This document shows positions 34,767 through 44,091 of a stretch of 64,000 nucleotides of DNA, one piece after another. Under the pieces are notes generated by a model that saw only the letters and a list, made by a program, of their open reading frames with translations, was not told the DNA's origin and did no database searches. Where the stretch lies: the NCBI GenBank assembly GCA_021773075.1, contig JAJFKT010000002.1, positions 159,151 to 223,150 of the forward strand, read 5' to 3'. Both the position numbers and the translations under genes were made by a program. Numbering within the stretch: the stretch's first letter is position 1; each line of letters opens with the position of its first letter. This DNA comes from Woeseiaceae bacterium. Its GTDB lineage: Bacteria > Pseudomonadota > Gammaproteobacteria > Steroidobacterales > Woeseiaceae.

Positions 34767-35570
34767 GTGAGTCAGGTGGAAAGCTACAACTCTGAAAATG
34801 CATCCGACTACCTTAAAGTAGCGTTAGCGGCAGCTGACAAAGCAGCTGGAATTAGTCGTCATTACTATGCCGGCAATTTCACCGTAACGACGAAGTCAGA
34901 TATGACACCCGTCACCCAGGCCGACGTCGAGTGCGAGCAGGCGATACGCGAAATCATTCACAGTGCATTTCCGGCGCATGGTTTTTATGGCGAGGAGACC
35001 GGGCAAACAGACATTGATGCCGAATTCCTGTGGCTTGTGGACCCTATCGACGGTACTAAGGGTTTTGTTCGTCAATACCCATTCTTCTCGACGCAAATAG
35101 CACTCATGCATGACGGCGAGATCATTCTCGGCGTTTCCAGTGGCACCATGCTGGACGAACTGGCCTGGGCGGAGAAGGGACAGGGGGCCTGGTTGAACGG
35201 GCAGAGGCTGAACGTCAGCGAGATTTACGATCCGGATCGCGCAGCGGTCTCAACTGGCAATCTGAAATCGCTCGCTGCAGGCTCCGGGTGGTCAGCGCTC
35301 GGTGAGATCGTAAAAAACGCGGATCGTATTCGCGGTTACGGTGACTTTTATCATTATCACCTGCTGGCTGCCGGCAAAATTGAGGCTGTTATCGAATCAG
35401 ACGTGAATATTCTCGATATTGCGGCTTTGTCCGTTATTGTCTCTGAAGCCGGAGGCGTGTTTACTAATCTCAATGGCGAGAAGCCAGACTTGGAGATTCG
35501 TTCGGTGCTGGCTGCCAATCCGTCCTTACACGAAAAATACCTGGCACAGCTAAGCGGCTACGTCGCCTGA
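34767..35570 (+). CDS. Inositol monophosphatase family phosphatase (HisN-like histidinol phosphatase or CysQ)
   Basis: 267 residues from the GTG at 34767, which has AGGA five bases upstream; a TTG at 34710 would be in the wrong place for the fold. Mg ligands are in GEETG (75-79) and DPIDGTKGF (92-100), and the third site is LDIAALSVIVSEAGG near the end. The sequence G-D-F-Y-H-Y-H-L-L-A-A-G-K-I-E-A-V-I-E-S is like histidinol-phosphatases of the HisN type, but CysQ (PAP phosphatase) cannot be excluded. It is divergent from the adenosyltransferase gene. Confidence 0.83.
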   Translation: MSQVESYNSENASDYLKVALAAADKAAGISRHYYAGNFTVTTKSDMTPVTQADVECEQAIREIIHSAFPAHGFYGEETGQTDIDAEFLWLVDPIDGTKGFVRQYPFFSTQIALMHDGEIILGVSSGTMLDELAWAEKGQGAWLNGQRLNVSEIYDPDRAAVSTGNLKSLAAGSGWSALGEIVKNADRIRGYGDFYHYHLLAAGKIEAVIESDVNILDIAALSVIVSEAGGVFTNLNGEKPDLEIRSVLAANPSLHEKYLAQLSGYVA

Positions 35571-35582
35571 AGGAAGCGCGGC

Positions 35583-36353
35583 TTATTGGGAGAGATTTAT
35601 TTCTCTCGCCGTCAGGTTGCCGATGACCGCGTATTTCAGGTTCTTCGGAATCACAGCGTCATCTACCGCAAGGGCGATTCGACCGCCCATTATTTCCGCA
35701 TAGCGTTGTGGGTAGAGCGGCTGCCGGTCCGGCTCACCCAGGCCGTCAGGTTCGATCGGCTGCCCGTCAAATCCATCGTACTTGTCGGTGGCGCCGAGCG
35801 TATGTAGAAATTCGTGAGCGATAATGACGTTATTGGTGCCGCGATGGCGACGGCTGGCATAGCCATTTACGATGCCGACCATGCCTTTTTGCAAGCCAAC
35901 TGAATTCTCCAGTCTAACGGCCATGTCAGGTTCGTGATATCGAACAAAAATACGTACGTCTGGTTCAATTCGATCCTGATCATCGGTTGAGCTTCCGGCC
36001 CACCAGCGCATCTTCATCGACCAAATCATGACCGACAGAGTATTGGGATCTTTCGCCAGCATCGGCGGCTGTTCTGTGACTTCCTTTCCGAGCTCAATCC
36101 GGACTGGCTGGCTAATGGTTTTCGAATATCGTTCCGTCTCACGCTGAATAAAGCGCTCAATGCCCTCGAAATCGGAAGTCTTCAGTTTCGCAATGAATTT
36201 GCTTGCCTCGGTACTGCCATCAGCATTGATTGGGTAGACCTTTATCCACAGACTGTTGTTCCAGTCGGTGCTTCGAGCCTGAGTCAGAACAGCACTAAGA
36301 CCGACAAACAACAGTATGAGAAGCAGTATCGATATGCGTATGGCTTTGAACAT
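35583..36353 (-). CDS. Membrane-anchored zinc metallopeptidase
   Basis: 256 residues. A hydrophobic N-terminal segment (8-24) anchors or exports it. The zinc motif is HEFLHTLGATD: His180, Glu181, His184 and Asp190 (HExxHxxxxxD, as in the metzincin-like or Asp-zincin group). The region KMRWWAGSSTDDQDRIEPDVRIFVRYH lies before the site. I do not recognise a named family. It is the last gene of an operon with the amidase and the methyltransferase, three bases after the amidase stop. Confidence 0.8.
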   Translation of the reverse strand: MFKAIRISILLLILLFVGLSAVLTQARSTDWNNSLWIKVYPINADGSTEASKFIAKLKTSDFEGIERFIQRETERYSKTISQPVRIELGKEVTEQPPMLAKDPNTLSVMIWSMKMRWWAGSSTDDQDRIEPDVRIFVRYHEPDMAVRLENSVGLQKGMVGIVNGYASRRHRGTNNVIIAHEFLHTLGATDKYDGFDGQPIEPDGLGEPDRQPLYPQRYAEIMGGRIALAVDDAVIPKNLKYAVIGNLTAREINLSQ

Positions 36354-36356
36354 TTC

Positions 36357-37886
36357 TCACAGTTCGGGTGGCTTTCGGACCCCTGTAGTTTGCTCAAATG
36401 CGTATGCGATCTCTATGAGCTGCTTCTCATTCCAGGGCAGTGCGACGAACGACAGACCGATGGGCAGTCCGGACACGAATCCCGCGGGTACAGTGACGCT
36501 TGGGTAGCCAGATATCGCGGCAAGTGATGAGCTGCCAATCCCGAAGGAGTCACCGTTGATATGGTCGATCAACCATGCTGGTCCGTTTGTTGGTGAAATC
36601 AGTGCGTCAAGAGTGTGTTCTGCGACGAGCTCGTTGATCGCTGTCTGGGAAATGCTCTTGCTCGTTTCGAGAGCTGTCAAATACGCCGCATCTGTCAACG
36701 GACCTTTTGCTTCCGCCTCATGAAAGATCTCTTGTCCGAACAATGGCATAACTGTTTCTGCGTGCGCATCGTTGTAAGCGATCAGATCGGCGAGGTTCCT
36801 GGCTGGCGCATCGGAGCGCTGTAGATAGGCATTCAGATCGGCGCGAAACTCGTACAGCAAGACCTCGTATTCCGCGTCATACATGTCGCCCAGCTCGATG
36901 TTGATGTCATCAATAATAATTGCGCCGGCGTCCCGCATTTTTTCTATACTGGCCGCGTAAATATCAGCGACTCGCTGATCTGAGCCCGCGCCGTACCACG
37001 AGCGAATTACGCCGATGCGTTTTCCGTTCAGCGCATCGGCAGTGAGGTTCGATGAATAGTCGTGATGCCCTTCCACACTTGCGGTCGCCGCATCATCCGG
37101 ATCTCGGCCGGCCATCGCCGTCAACAATATGGCCGCGTCACGAACGCTTCGACCCATGGGGCCCGCTGTGTCCTGACTGTGGGCGATCGGAATAATGCCG
37201 CTGCGGCTAACGAGTCCAAGCGTTGGCTTGATACCGACGATGCCGTTGATGCCGGCCGGGCAAACCACCGAGCCGTCCGTTTCCGTGCCAATAGCAACCG
37301 AGGTCAAATTCGCCGCTACCGATACGGCCGAACCGCTTGAAGACCCGCACGGCGATCGACTCAAGTCATAGGGATTGAGGGTCTGACCGCCGACACTGCT
37401 CCAGCCACTGGACGATTTCGACGAGCGAAAGTTTGCCCATTCGCTGAGGTTCGCTTTGCCCAGGATGACCGCACCGGCATCGCGAAGTCGTTTGACGACA
37501 AAAGCATCCGCTGGCGGAACGTGTTCAGCGAGCGCCAGCGAACCGGCACTGGTATACATCTGATCTGCCGTGTCGATATTCGCTTTCAAGACAACCGGGA
37601 TTCCGTGCATTGGCCCACGAGGACCGGATGCCTTCCATTCATCGTCCAGCGCTTTGGCAATACTCAACGCGTCCGGGTTGATCTCTATGATGGAATTCAA
37701 AGCGGGCCCGGCCCGATCGATGTCTGCAATTCGACCGATGTACCAGTTGACGAGTTCTTCGGAGCTCAGCTCACCGCGCTGCATCTGATCATGCAGATCG
37801 GCAATGCTGACCTCGGAATAATCGGTTTCGCTACCGCTGCAGGCAGCGAGCGTCAATATTAATAATGCGCAGAATAGTTGACGCAT
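36357..37886 (-). CDS. Amidase-signature lipoprotein
   Basis: 509 residues with a lipoprotein signal, lipobox LAAC (Cys16), so it is anchored in the periplasm or outer membrane. The amidase signature domain has the catalytic Lys101 (VVLKANIDT), the Ser-rich CGSSSGSA with the cis-Ser (about 182-184) and the nucleophile Ser206 in TETDGSVVCPAGINGIVGIKPT. The substrate is unknown: exported amidases of this type often open amides, peptides or lactams. It lies between the methyltransferase (1-base overlap) and the metallopeptidase. Confidence 0.93.
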   Translation of the reverse strand: MRQLFCALLILTLAACSGSETDYSEVSIADLHDQMQRGELSSEELVNWYIGRIADIDRAGPALNSIIEINPDALSIAKALDDEWKASGPRGPMHGIPVVLKANIDTADQMYTSAGSLALAEHVPPADAFVVKRLRDAGAVILGKANLSEWANFRSSKSSSGWSSVGGQTLNPYDLSRSPCGSSSGSAVSVAANLTSVAIGTETDGSVVCPAGINGIVGIKPTLGLVSRSGIIPIAHSQDTAGPMGRSVRDAAILLTAMAGRDPDDAATASVEGHHDYSSNLTADALNGKRIGVIRSWYGAGSDQRVADIYAASIEKMRDAGAIIIDDINIELGDMYDAEYEVLLYEFRADLNAYLQRSDAPARNLADLIAYNDAHAETVMPLFGQEIFHEAEAKGPLTDAAYLTALETSKSISQTAINELVAEHTLDALISPTNGPAWLIDHINGDSFGIGSSSLAAISGYPSVTVPAGFVSGLPIGLSFVALPWNEKQLIEIAYAFEQTTGVRKPPEL

Positions 37887-38701
37887 TACTCGGGACTTCT
37901 GAAGCGCATTGCGAAGCGTGTCGTCTTGCCGCGAATGCCCTCTGCGAACACCATCTGCGTGAGATCGTCATCCGGGTTGCTTAGAATGTCACTGCTCGCT
38001 TCACAAATGAAACCCGCGGCCTCCATTCTTGCTACGACAATTGCCGGGTCTATTCGATGCAAGGAGTCGCCGGTCTCCGGCGGCGCTCCGGCGATCGCAG
38101 CGTGATCGACAATCGCTACGATACCGCCAGGCTTCAGACCCTTCTTCACCTCTGCCAGGAAAGCCGGTGCGTCGATTTTCTCCCAGTTGCCAGCAACATC
38201 GACGTGATAAAGGTCGTGAAAGGATTGAATGAGCATGACCGCATCGAGAGAGTTTTCCTCGAGTACCAGCTGATTATTCTCGGCAAGCAGGATTTCGACG
38301 TTCGAATGCCGGTCACCTGAGAATCGTTCTTCGAGCGCGTCGCCGACAAAGCCTTTGTAAGCCGTATTTGTGTGCGCGATGACATGGCCGCTGTCGCCAA
38401 CAACGGTGGCGATAATCTCCGCATACCAGCCACTTCCGGAAAACATGTCGAACACGGTCATGCCCGGCTTAATGCCCATGAACTCGAGGATCTCGGCGGG
38501 CTTGCGGCCAGCATCGCGCTCGCGGTCCTTGTCAGGTCTCGTCGTGCTGGAAACAGCGGCCGCATAGACTGATATCGCGGGTTCGGACGCGTCGACAGTC
38601 GGTGACTTGGTGGCTGCTTCGTCTGCGGCCTGCTGGCCACACCCGGCCAGTAGCGTGAATGCGAGTGTTGCACCTAATACATTAAATACGGATGTTCTCA
38701 T
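37886..38701 (-). CDS. Lipoprotein with a class I SAM-methyltransferase domain
   Basis: 271 residues from the ATG at 38701, preceded by GGGGAGAG at nine bases. The signal peptide ends in LLAGC (Cys21). The mature part is a class I methyltransferase: motif I TVFDMFSGSGWYAEIIATVV, then LDAVMLIQSFHDLYHV and KPGGIVAIVDHAAIAG. A SAM-dependent fold in an exported lipoprotein is odd since SAM is not known in the periplasm; either it has lost activity or uses another ligand. It overlaps the amidase start by one base and heads that operon. Confidence 0.85.
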   Translation of the reverse strand: MRTSVFNVLGATLAFTLLAGCGQQAADEAATKSPTVDASEPAISVYAAAVSSTTRPDKDRERDAGRKPAEILEFMGIKPGMTVFDMFSGSGWYAEIIATVVGDSGHVIAHTNTAYKGFVGDALEERFSGDRHSNVEILLAENNQLVLEENSLDAVMLIQSFHDLYHVDVAGNWEKIDAPAFLAEVKKGLKPGGIVAIVDHAAIAGAPPETGDSLHRIDPAIVVARMEAAGFICEASSDILSNPDDDLTQMVFAEGIRGKTTRFAMRFRSPE

Positions 38702-38784
38702 TTTGGTCTCTCCCCGTTGCTGAACTGATCCTATTCGGACCAGCGCCAAAGGGCAAAGTGCAGTCCATTTAGCGGGCAAGAAAA

Positions 38785-38810
38785 AGCCCCACGGCGTTAG
38801 CGGTGGGGCT
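38785..38810 (-). terminator. Intrinsic terminator (minus strand) with no adjacent gene
   Basis: The stem AGCCCCAC/GTGGGGCT is followed on the minus strand by TTTTCTT, a good terminator. The nearest upstream minus gene ends about 400 bases away (39207), so it may end an RNA from the gap. On the plus strand a T-rich run follows after a few bases. Confidence 0.8.
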
Positions 38811-39206
38811 GGATTTCTCTTTTTTTCAAAAGAGGTAACTGCAAATTAGATAACCGGTATCAGAGTCTTTCTTATTGTTATTGGATCTGGATCTTCTTTT
38901 TATAGTTATTATTTTTCTTCTGGCGTCTAAATCCTGTTGCTGACCGTTAGCATTATCCAGAGCAGTTACACTTCGCTTGGGCAGGGTATTCAAAGCAAGA
39001 GCTGTGCCAAGACGCGCAAGGGCAGCACGAATTCAATGATTTAGCGATCGCTCAATGAAATTGATCACTTCGGACTACAACGATATGTAAAGAAATTCGA
39101 CGAACTTTGATCGTGATGCATGAATTAACGCGGCTAAACCGTTCTTATTATGTCCAATTACTGGCAAAGTCCGGGTAAGAAAAGATTTTGAGCGAATTTT
39201 GTCAAA
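38811..39206. other. AT-rich 396-base gap, possible small RNA or leader
   Basis: No ordinary gene. On the minus strand there is a perfect -35 TTGACA (39205-39200) without a clear -10, and a 27-codon TTG frame (39036-38953) with six cysteines but no RBS. The sequence ends at the terminator before it. Either an untranslated RNA or the 3' leader of the amidohydrolase transcript could lie here. Confidence 0.3.
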
Positions 39207-40829
39207 TTATTCGACACTTTCAGCAATCTTGGCGCGGTCGAACAGTCCGGAAACGCTGTAGAATCGCCCATTCCGGACCACAGCGACCACATTTAGCACC
39301 GCACTGATTTCCGACAGCGGGTCGCCATCGACGAAAACGAGGTCAGCGGAAGCACCGGTCGCGATCCGCCCAAGGTATGGATCTCCAAGCATCGCCGCCG
39401 CAGCGTTGACGCCCATACCGCGTAAAGTTTGTTCTGGAGTGAGCCCGGCGATTGCCATGGCGCGAAATTGCGTGGGCAACGCGGTGCCGGTCGGCAGTCC
39501 CGTCGAGCGGCTGGTAATAACGGCGGCCGTGACATCAAGCTCGGGCCGTGAGATCGGACCGATACCCCATTGTTCAGCAGACAACAGGCGCGGTCCCGGA
39601 ATATCTTTGCCAGACCAAAGTTTATTCAATTGCGTCGCATTTGCGTGCGTTCCGACCATTGTTGTAATTCCCATTGCGAGCAGATCCGGTCCATGGCTTG
39701 GAGCCAGCGCGCCGGGAAGACGCGCATCGGCATCCACGAGCCCCGGGATAATCGTGAGATCTCCTATATCGATAACGATCGATCCGGGCCGCTCGGTGTG
39801 CTCTTCAATGGCTGTAATGCGGCCTCCGGAAATCACGATGTCCCTGTTGTGCTGATAGGTGCTGCCGAGGCCGTCAAACATTCGCGATGCGTGAATGACC
39901 AAATTTCCGGGGGGCTCGTCATGCCAGGGCAGGGTGGGACGCGCACGGCGAATGCTGCTGGTGACCTGCGGTTGAATACTGGCTCGAAAATGCAGCGGGC
40001 TTGATGCCCAGGAGTTGAACAAGCGCTGTCTGATTTGACCGTTCGCGGAATAATACATGCGATGCCGGTCCAGCCAGCTAACCGGTGTTACGACGAATTG
40101 CTCTCTTGTCTCATACGGCCGGATCAATCGGGGCTCTGACAAGATAAGCATGTTAAGCGATGTACCTGTGGCGCTTTTTTGAAAAAACGTAATCATACTG
40201 CCGTCGGGTCTGAAGCTTGGTGCGGCTATTTTCTCGGCAGAGGTCAACAGGACCTCTTCAGCCTCACCATGACGGCGCAAAATCAGTGACCAGTGATTAG
40301 CGATGCGATGAATGTAAATAAGATCGCGTCCGTCTGAAGACCACTGAGCTTCTGTCTCGTCGCCTGGCCGGTCACTCAATCGCCAGCGCAGGCCGGTTGG
40401 TAAATCGTATTCCCACAGATCGACACCTCTGCCCTGCACGTCAGATGAATACAGCACACGTGTTCCGTCCGGGTGCCAGGCAGGTTGCAAGTCGAAGTTT
40501 GACCCGCCGCTCAGGCTGCGACTTTGTCCGCTCTCGACTTCGAGTATCCAGATACCTTGTTTGCCTTCAGCTATCGCCTCGTAAACGAGTTGCTTTCCGT
40601 CCGGTGACCAGCGCGGTCTCTGTGCCGACTTAAGGTCTTGTGTCACTTGACGGGCTTCGCCCCCACCGCCAGGCACAATCCAGATATCACCGCGAAGATC
40701 GATCGCCAGACGACCATCATTGGCTGCATCAACGGATAGATCGTTGCCGCGCGATATAGTCACCTGAGCATCGGCGGATACGGTGGCGAGCAGACTAAGA
40801 AGTGCAAGGACTAGTGTTCGTAAATACAC
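39207..40829 (-). CDS. Exported beta-propeller plus degenerate amidohydrolase
   Basis: 540 residues, signal peptide to about residue 21. Residues ~25-260 are TolB/WD40-like propeller repeats (APSFRPDGSMITFF, QPAWHPDGTRVLYSS). The second part starts like an amidohydrolase (LVIHASRMFDGLGSTYQHNRDIVISGGRITAIEEH) and ends with its C-terminal strands (ADLVFVDGDPLSEIS). Where the metal site HxH should be it reads IPGLVDADARLPG, and the rest of the barrel is short. I infer that it has lost metal-dependent activity. It begins at a GTG that overlaps the upstream gene's end by 19 bases. Confidence 0.85.
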   Translation of the reverse strand: MYLRTLVLALLSLLATVSADAQVTISRGNDLSVDAANDGRLAIDLRGDIWIVPGGGGEARQVTQDLKSAQRPRWSPDGKQLVYEAIAEGKQGIWILEVESGQSRSLSGGSNFDLQPAWHPDGTRVLYSSDVQGRGVDLWEYDLPTGLRWRLSDRPGDETEAQWSSDGRDLIYIHRIANHWSLILRRHGEAEEVLLTSAEKIAAPSFRPDGSMITFFQKSATGTSLNMLILSEPRLIRPYETREQFVVTPVSWLDRHRMYYSANGQIRQRLFNSWASSPLHFRASIQPQVTSSIRRARPTLPWHDEPPGNLVIHASRMFDGLGSTYQHNRDIVISGGRITAIEEHTERPGSIVIDIGDLTIIPGLVDADARLPGALAPSHGPDLLAMGITTMVGTHANATQLNKLWSGKDIPGPRLLSAEQWGIGPISRPELDVTAAVITSRSTGLPTGTALPTQFRAMAIAGLTPEQTLRGMGVNAAAAMLGDPYLGRIATGASADLVFVDGDPLSEISAVLNVVAVVRNGRFYSVSGLFDRAKIAESVE

Positions 40830-42337
40830 GTGCCACCTTCGCGTCGCGGATCGGCTGCTGCCGCCAAGCCCTTTGCCTCGTCGTATACGGCTGCGGCAAC
40901 GCCGCCGAAGTACATTACGAGATTCGGAAATTCGTTGAGGGTCAGACCGGTATCAGGGAGGTCGAGTCCGGGTTCCGCCATCAAACGAACAGAAGTACCG
41001 CTGGTATCAATGTGTACCCTCGAGTGTGCGATCGCATCATCCAATGGCATTTCAAACAGCAGGAAGTTGATAAGAAACTGTTGCAGCGCTGTCGTGATGC
41101 GATCAGCTCCGGGCGAGCCAACGGCCAGCACCGACCCGTCGCGACGTGCGATGCTCGGCGCCATGTTTGATGGCAAGCGAGATCCGACCGGACCCGCGTC
41201 CAGCCCGCGTCGATTCAATTCTATTTCACCGAGGCAATTATTCAGCCACAAACCCGTGCCGCTCGGCATCTCTCCGGAGCCGTAGCCGGACGAGGCCGTA
41301 ATAGAGCAGCCCGTACCCATGCTATCAACGACCGACGTCTGGACAGTCGACGCCGAGGTCCAGCGACTTAGTAGTCGTCCGCTTCTTGCGGACTCAAGCA
41401 GCTTCGCTGCCTCCGAACCGACGTCCTCTGCAAGGTCAAGGTGACGCTTTCGAAAATCGAGGCAGGCGCATTGCGTGTCGATCAACTGTTGCAGCGTTGA
41501 CTTGTTCCAGCTTCGATCCGGCAAATCTGAACATGCCATCAGCATCGCCGTAAGGACCGCACCACCGACAGCAGGCGCGGGATTCGTCGCAATACTCCAG
41601 CCGCCGATATCCGCGCGCAAGGACTGTCTTTCTATCGCCCGATAAGTCGCCAGATCCTTGCGCGTGAGCATGCCTTCTCCCACTCGGCAGTGGTCGGCTA
41701 TCGCGGCAGCAATTTCGCCCTCATAAAAAAGTCTCGCACCTTCACGAGAGATCGCATCAAGCGCATCACTTAGGTGCGGGATCACAATAGAATCACCGGC
41801 GCTTTTTAGTGATCCGTCCGTTTGGTGTAATGCATTGTGGCCATCTTCGCTGCGACCGAATATGACATCGCCTGAGTAACCGAGGTAATAGTGACACGCT
41901 GCCGAAAGCGGAAAACCGTCGCGCGTTGCACGAATTGATGGTGCGAATATGGATTGCCAAGTGGCCGCACCGTATTTTTTCCACGCGTGTTCAAAAGCAG
42001 CAAGTGAGCCGGGAATAGATACTGAGCCAGGTCCAACCAGCGTGCTGATTCCGCCACCGTACTCAAGTGACACATTGATGGTGCCCAGACCACGGTCGGA
42101 TACAGCCAGCCCAGCGCCCGGAACGGCCACGTTGCCGTCGATCGTAATGGGGTCGCTGCCTTCCTGCCAGACCGTGATAAACGCGCTGCCGGCAAGTGCG
42201 CACACGCCAGGTTCGGTATTCATTGTTAGCAGCGACGCTGCCAGCGCACAGTCGACCGCATTGCCACCTGCCGCCGCGACCTCATGCGCAGCGTCAGCGG
42301 CCAACTGGGACGTAGTAGCTACCGCAATGTTGGTCAC
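40811..42337 (-). CDS. Gamma-glutamyltransferase family protein
   Basis: 508 residues, no clear signal peptide. An Ntn-hydrolase that removes or transfers gamma-glutamyl groups, such as from glutathione, after self-cleavage. The probable nucleophile is Thr331 in ASTVQTSVVD, where GGTs have TTHxSVVD; SSGYGSGEMPSGTGLWLNN and SNMAPSIARRDG are family hallmarks. The two residues after the Thr differ from the classical TH. It is 12 bases after the formaldehyde dehydrogenase gene, and the next gene overlaps it, so all three are one operon. Confidence 0.9.
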   Translation of the reverse strand: MTNIAVATTSQLAADAAHEVAAAGGNAVDCALAASLLTMNTEPGVCALAGSAFITVWQEGSDPITIDGNVAVPGAGLAVSDRGLGTINVSLEYGGGISTLVGPGSVSIPGSLAAFEHAWKKYGAATWQSIFAPSIRATRDGFPLSAACHYYLGYSGDVIFGRSEDGHNALHQTDGSLKSAGDSIVIPHLSDALDAISREGARLFYEGEIAAAIADHCRVGEGMLTRKDLATYRAIERQSLRADIGGWSIATNPAPAVGGAVLTAMLMACSDLPDRSWNKSTLQQLIDTQCACLDFRKRHLDLAEDVGSEAAKLLESARSGRLLSRWTSASTVQTSVVDSMGTGCSITASSGYGSGEMPSGTGLWLNNCLGEIELNRRGLDAGPVGSRLPSNMAPSIARRDGSVLAVGSPGADRITTALQQFLINFLLFEMPLDDAIAHSRVHIDTSGTSVRLMAEPGLDLPDTGLTLNEFPNLVMYFGGVAAAVYDEAKGLAAAADPRREGGTCIYEH

Positions 42338-42349
42338 AACAACCTTTTC

Positions 42350-43483
<1,134 letters not shown>

Positions 43484-43633
43484 TTAGCGATTCGTGAATG
43501 GCATGTTCTCACGATTGCCGGACTCGTTCATCTAGTGTTCATAAAATCTATGAAAACAAAGGCTTGTATTCAGTATTGATTCATGTGCGCGGACCTATTC
43601 TGCAAGCGTACATTGACAAACCGGAGGTTAATC

Positions 43634-43978
43634 ATGAACAAGATAATATTTTCAGCAGTTTTGGCCTGTGGTCTGTTGCTCCTGGATTCTCCCGAGGCTG
43701 CAGCCCACGAGGCGAGAGTTACGCAAGAGCGTTGGTCCGGATACGATCGCAGCGATTACGGACGTCGCGATTATTACGCTCGGGATTCATACCGGCGCGA
43801 CTACCGCGGCTCGAAGTACAAGCGTAACAAGAAGATGCCTTATTGGCTGAAGCATGACCGGTCGTTCCGCCATTGGTTTGCACACACACGTGTAAACAGG
43901 AACCGCTACTTATCATGGCATCAGGTGTTTGATATCTACCGTTGGGAGCGCCGCAACTCCAGGTATCGCCACCACTAG
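43634..43978 (+). CDS. Small secreted Arg/Tyr-rich basic protein
   Basis: 114 residues with GGAGG seven bases before the ATG at 43634. A signal peptide (to about AAA24) precedes a very basic, aromatic chain: YDRSDYGRRDYYARDSYRRDY, then KYKRNKKMPYWLKHDRSFRHWFAHTRVNRNRYLSWHQVFDIYRWE. Similar proteins in gammaproteobacteria are short hypothetical exported proteins. A role in binding wall, DNA or polyanions is plausible from charge only. A strong terminator follows, so it is a single-gene unit. Confidence 0.75.
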   Translation: MNKIIFSAVLACGLLLLDSPEAAAHEARVTQERWSGYDRSDYGRRDYYARDSYRRDYRGSKYKRNKKMPYWLKHDRSFRHWFAHTRVNRNRYLSWHQVFDIYRWERRNSRYRHH

Positions 43979-43997
43979 TCTCTTAACACCAGCAAAC

Positions 43998-44030
43998 GAA
44001 GCCGGCCCGAAATCCTTCGGGTCGGCTTTC
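43998..44030 (+). terminator. Intrinsic terminator after the small secreted gene
   Basis: GAAGCCGGCCCGAA-ATCC-TTCGGGTCGGCTTTC is a 13-bp stem with one G-U pair. The T tract is short. It lies 60 bases before tyrA. Confidence 0.8.
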
Positions 44031-44091
44031 ACTGTGGACGCGTCTGCTGTACAACCGTTCTGAAATACTCAAGGAACGCTGAACACTCGAA

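Noticed and set aside
34665..34767. Cobalamin riboswitch before the adenosyltransferase
   Set aside because: The gap is only about 100 bases and lacks a B12-box-like conserved sequence.
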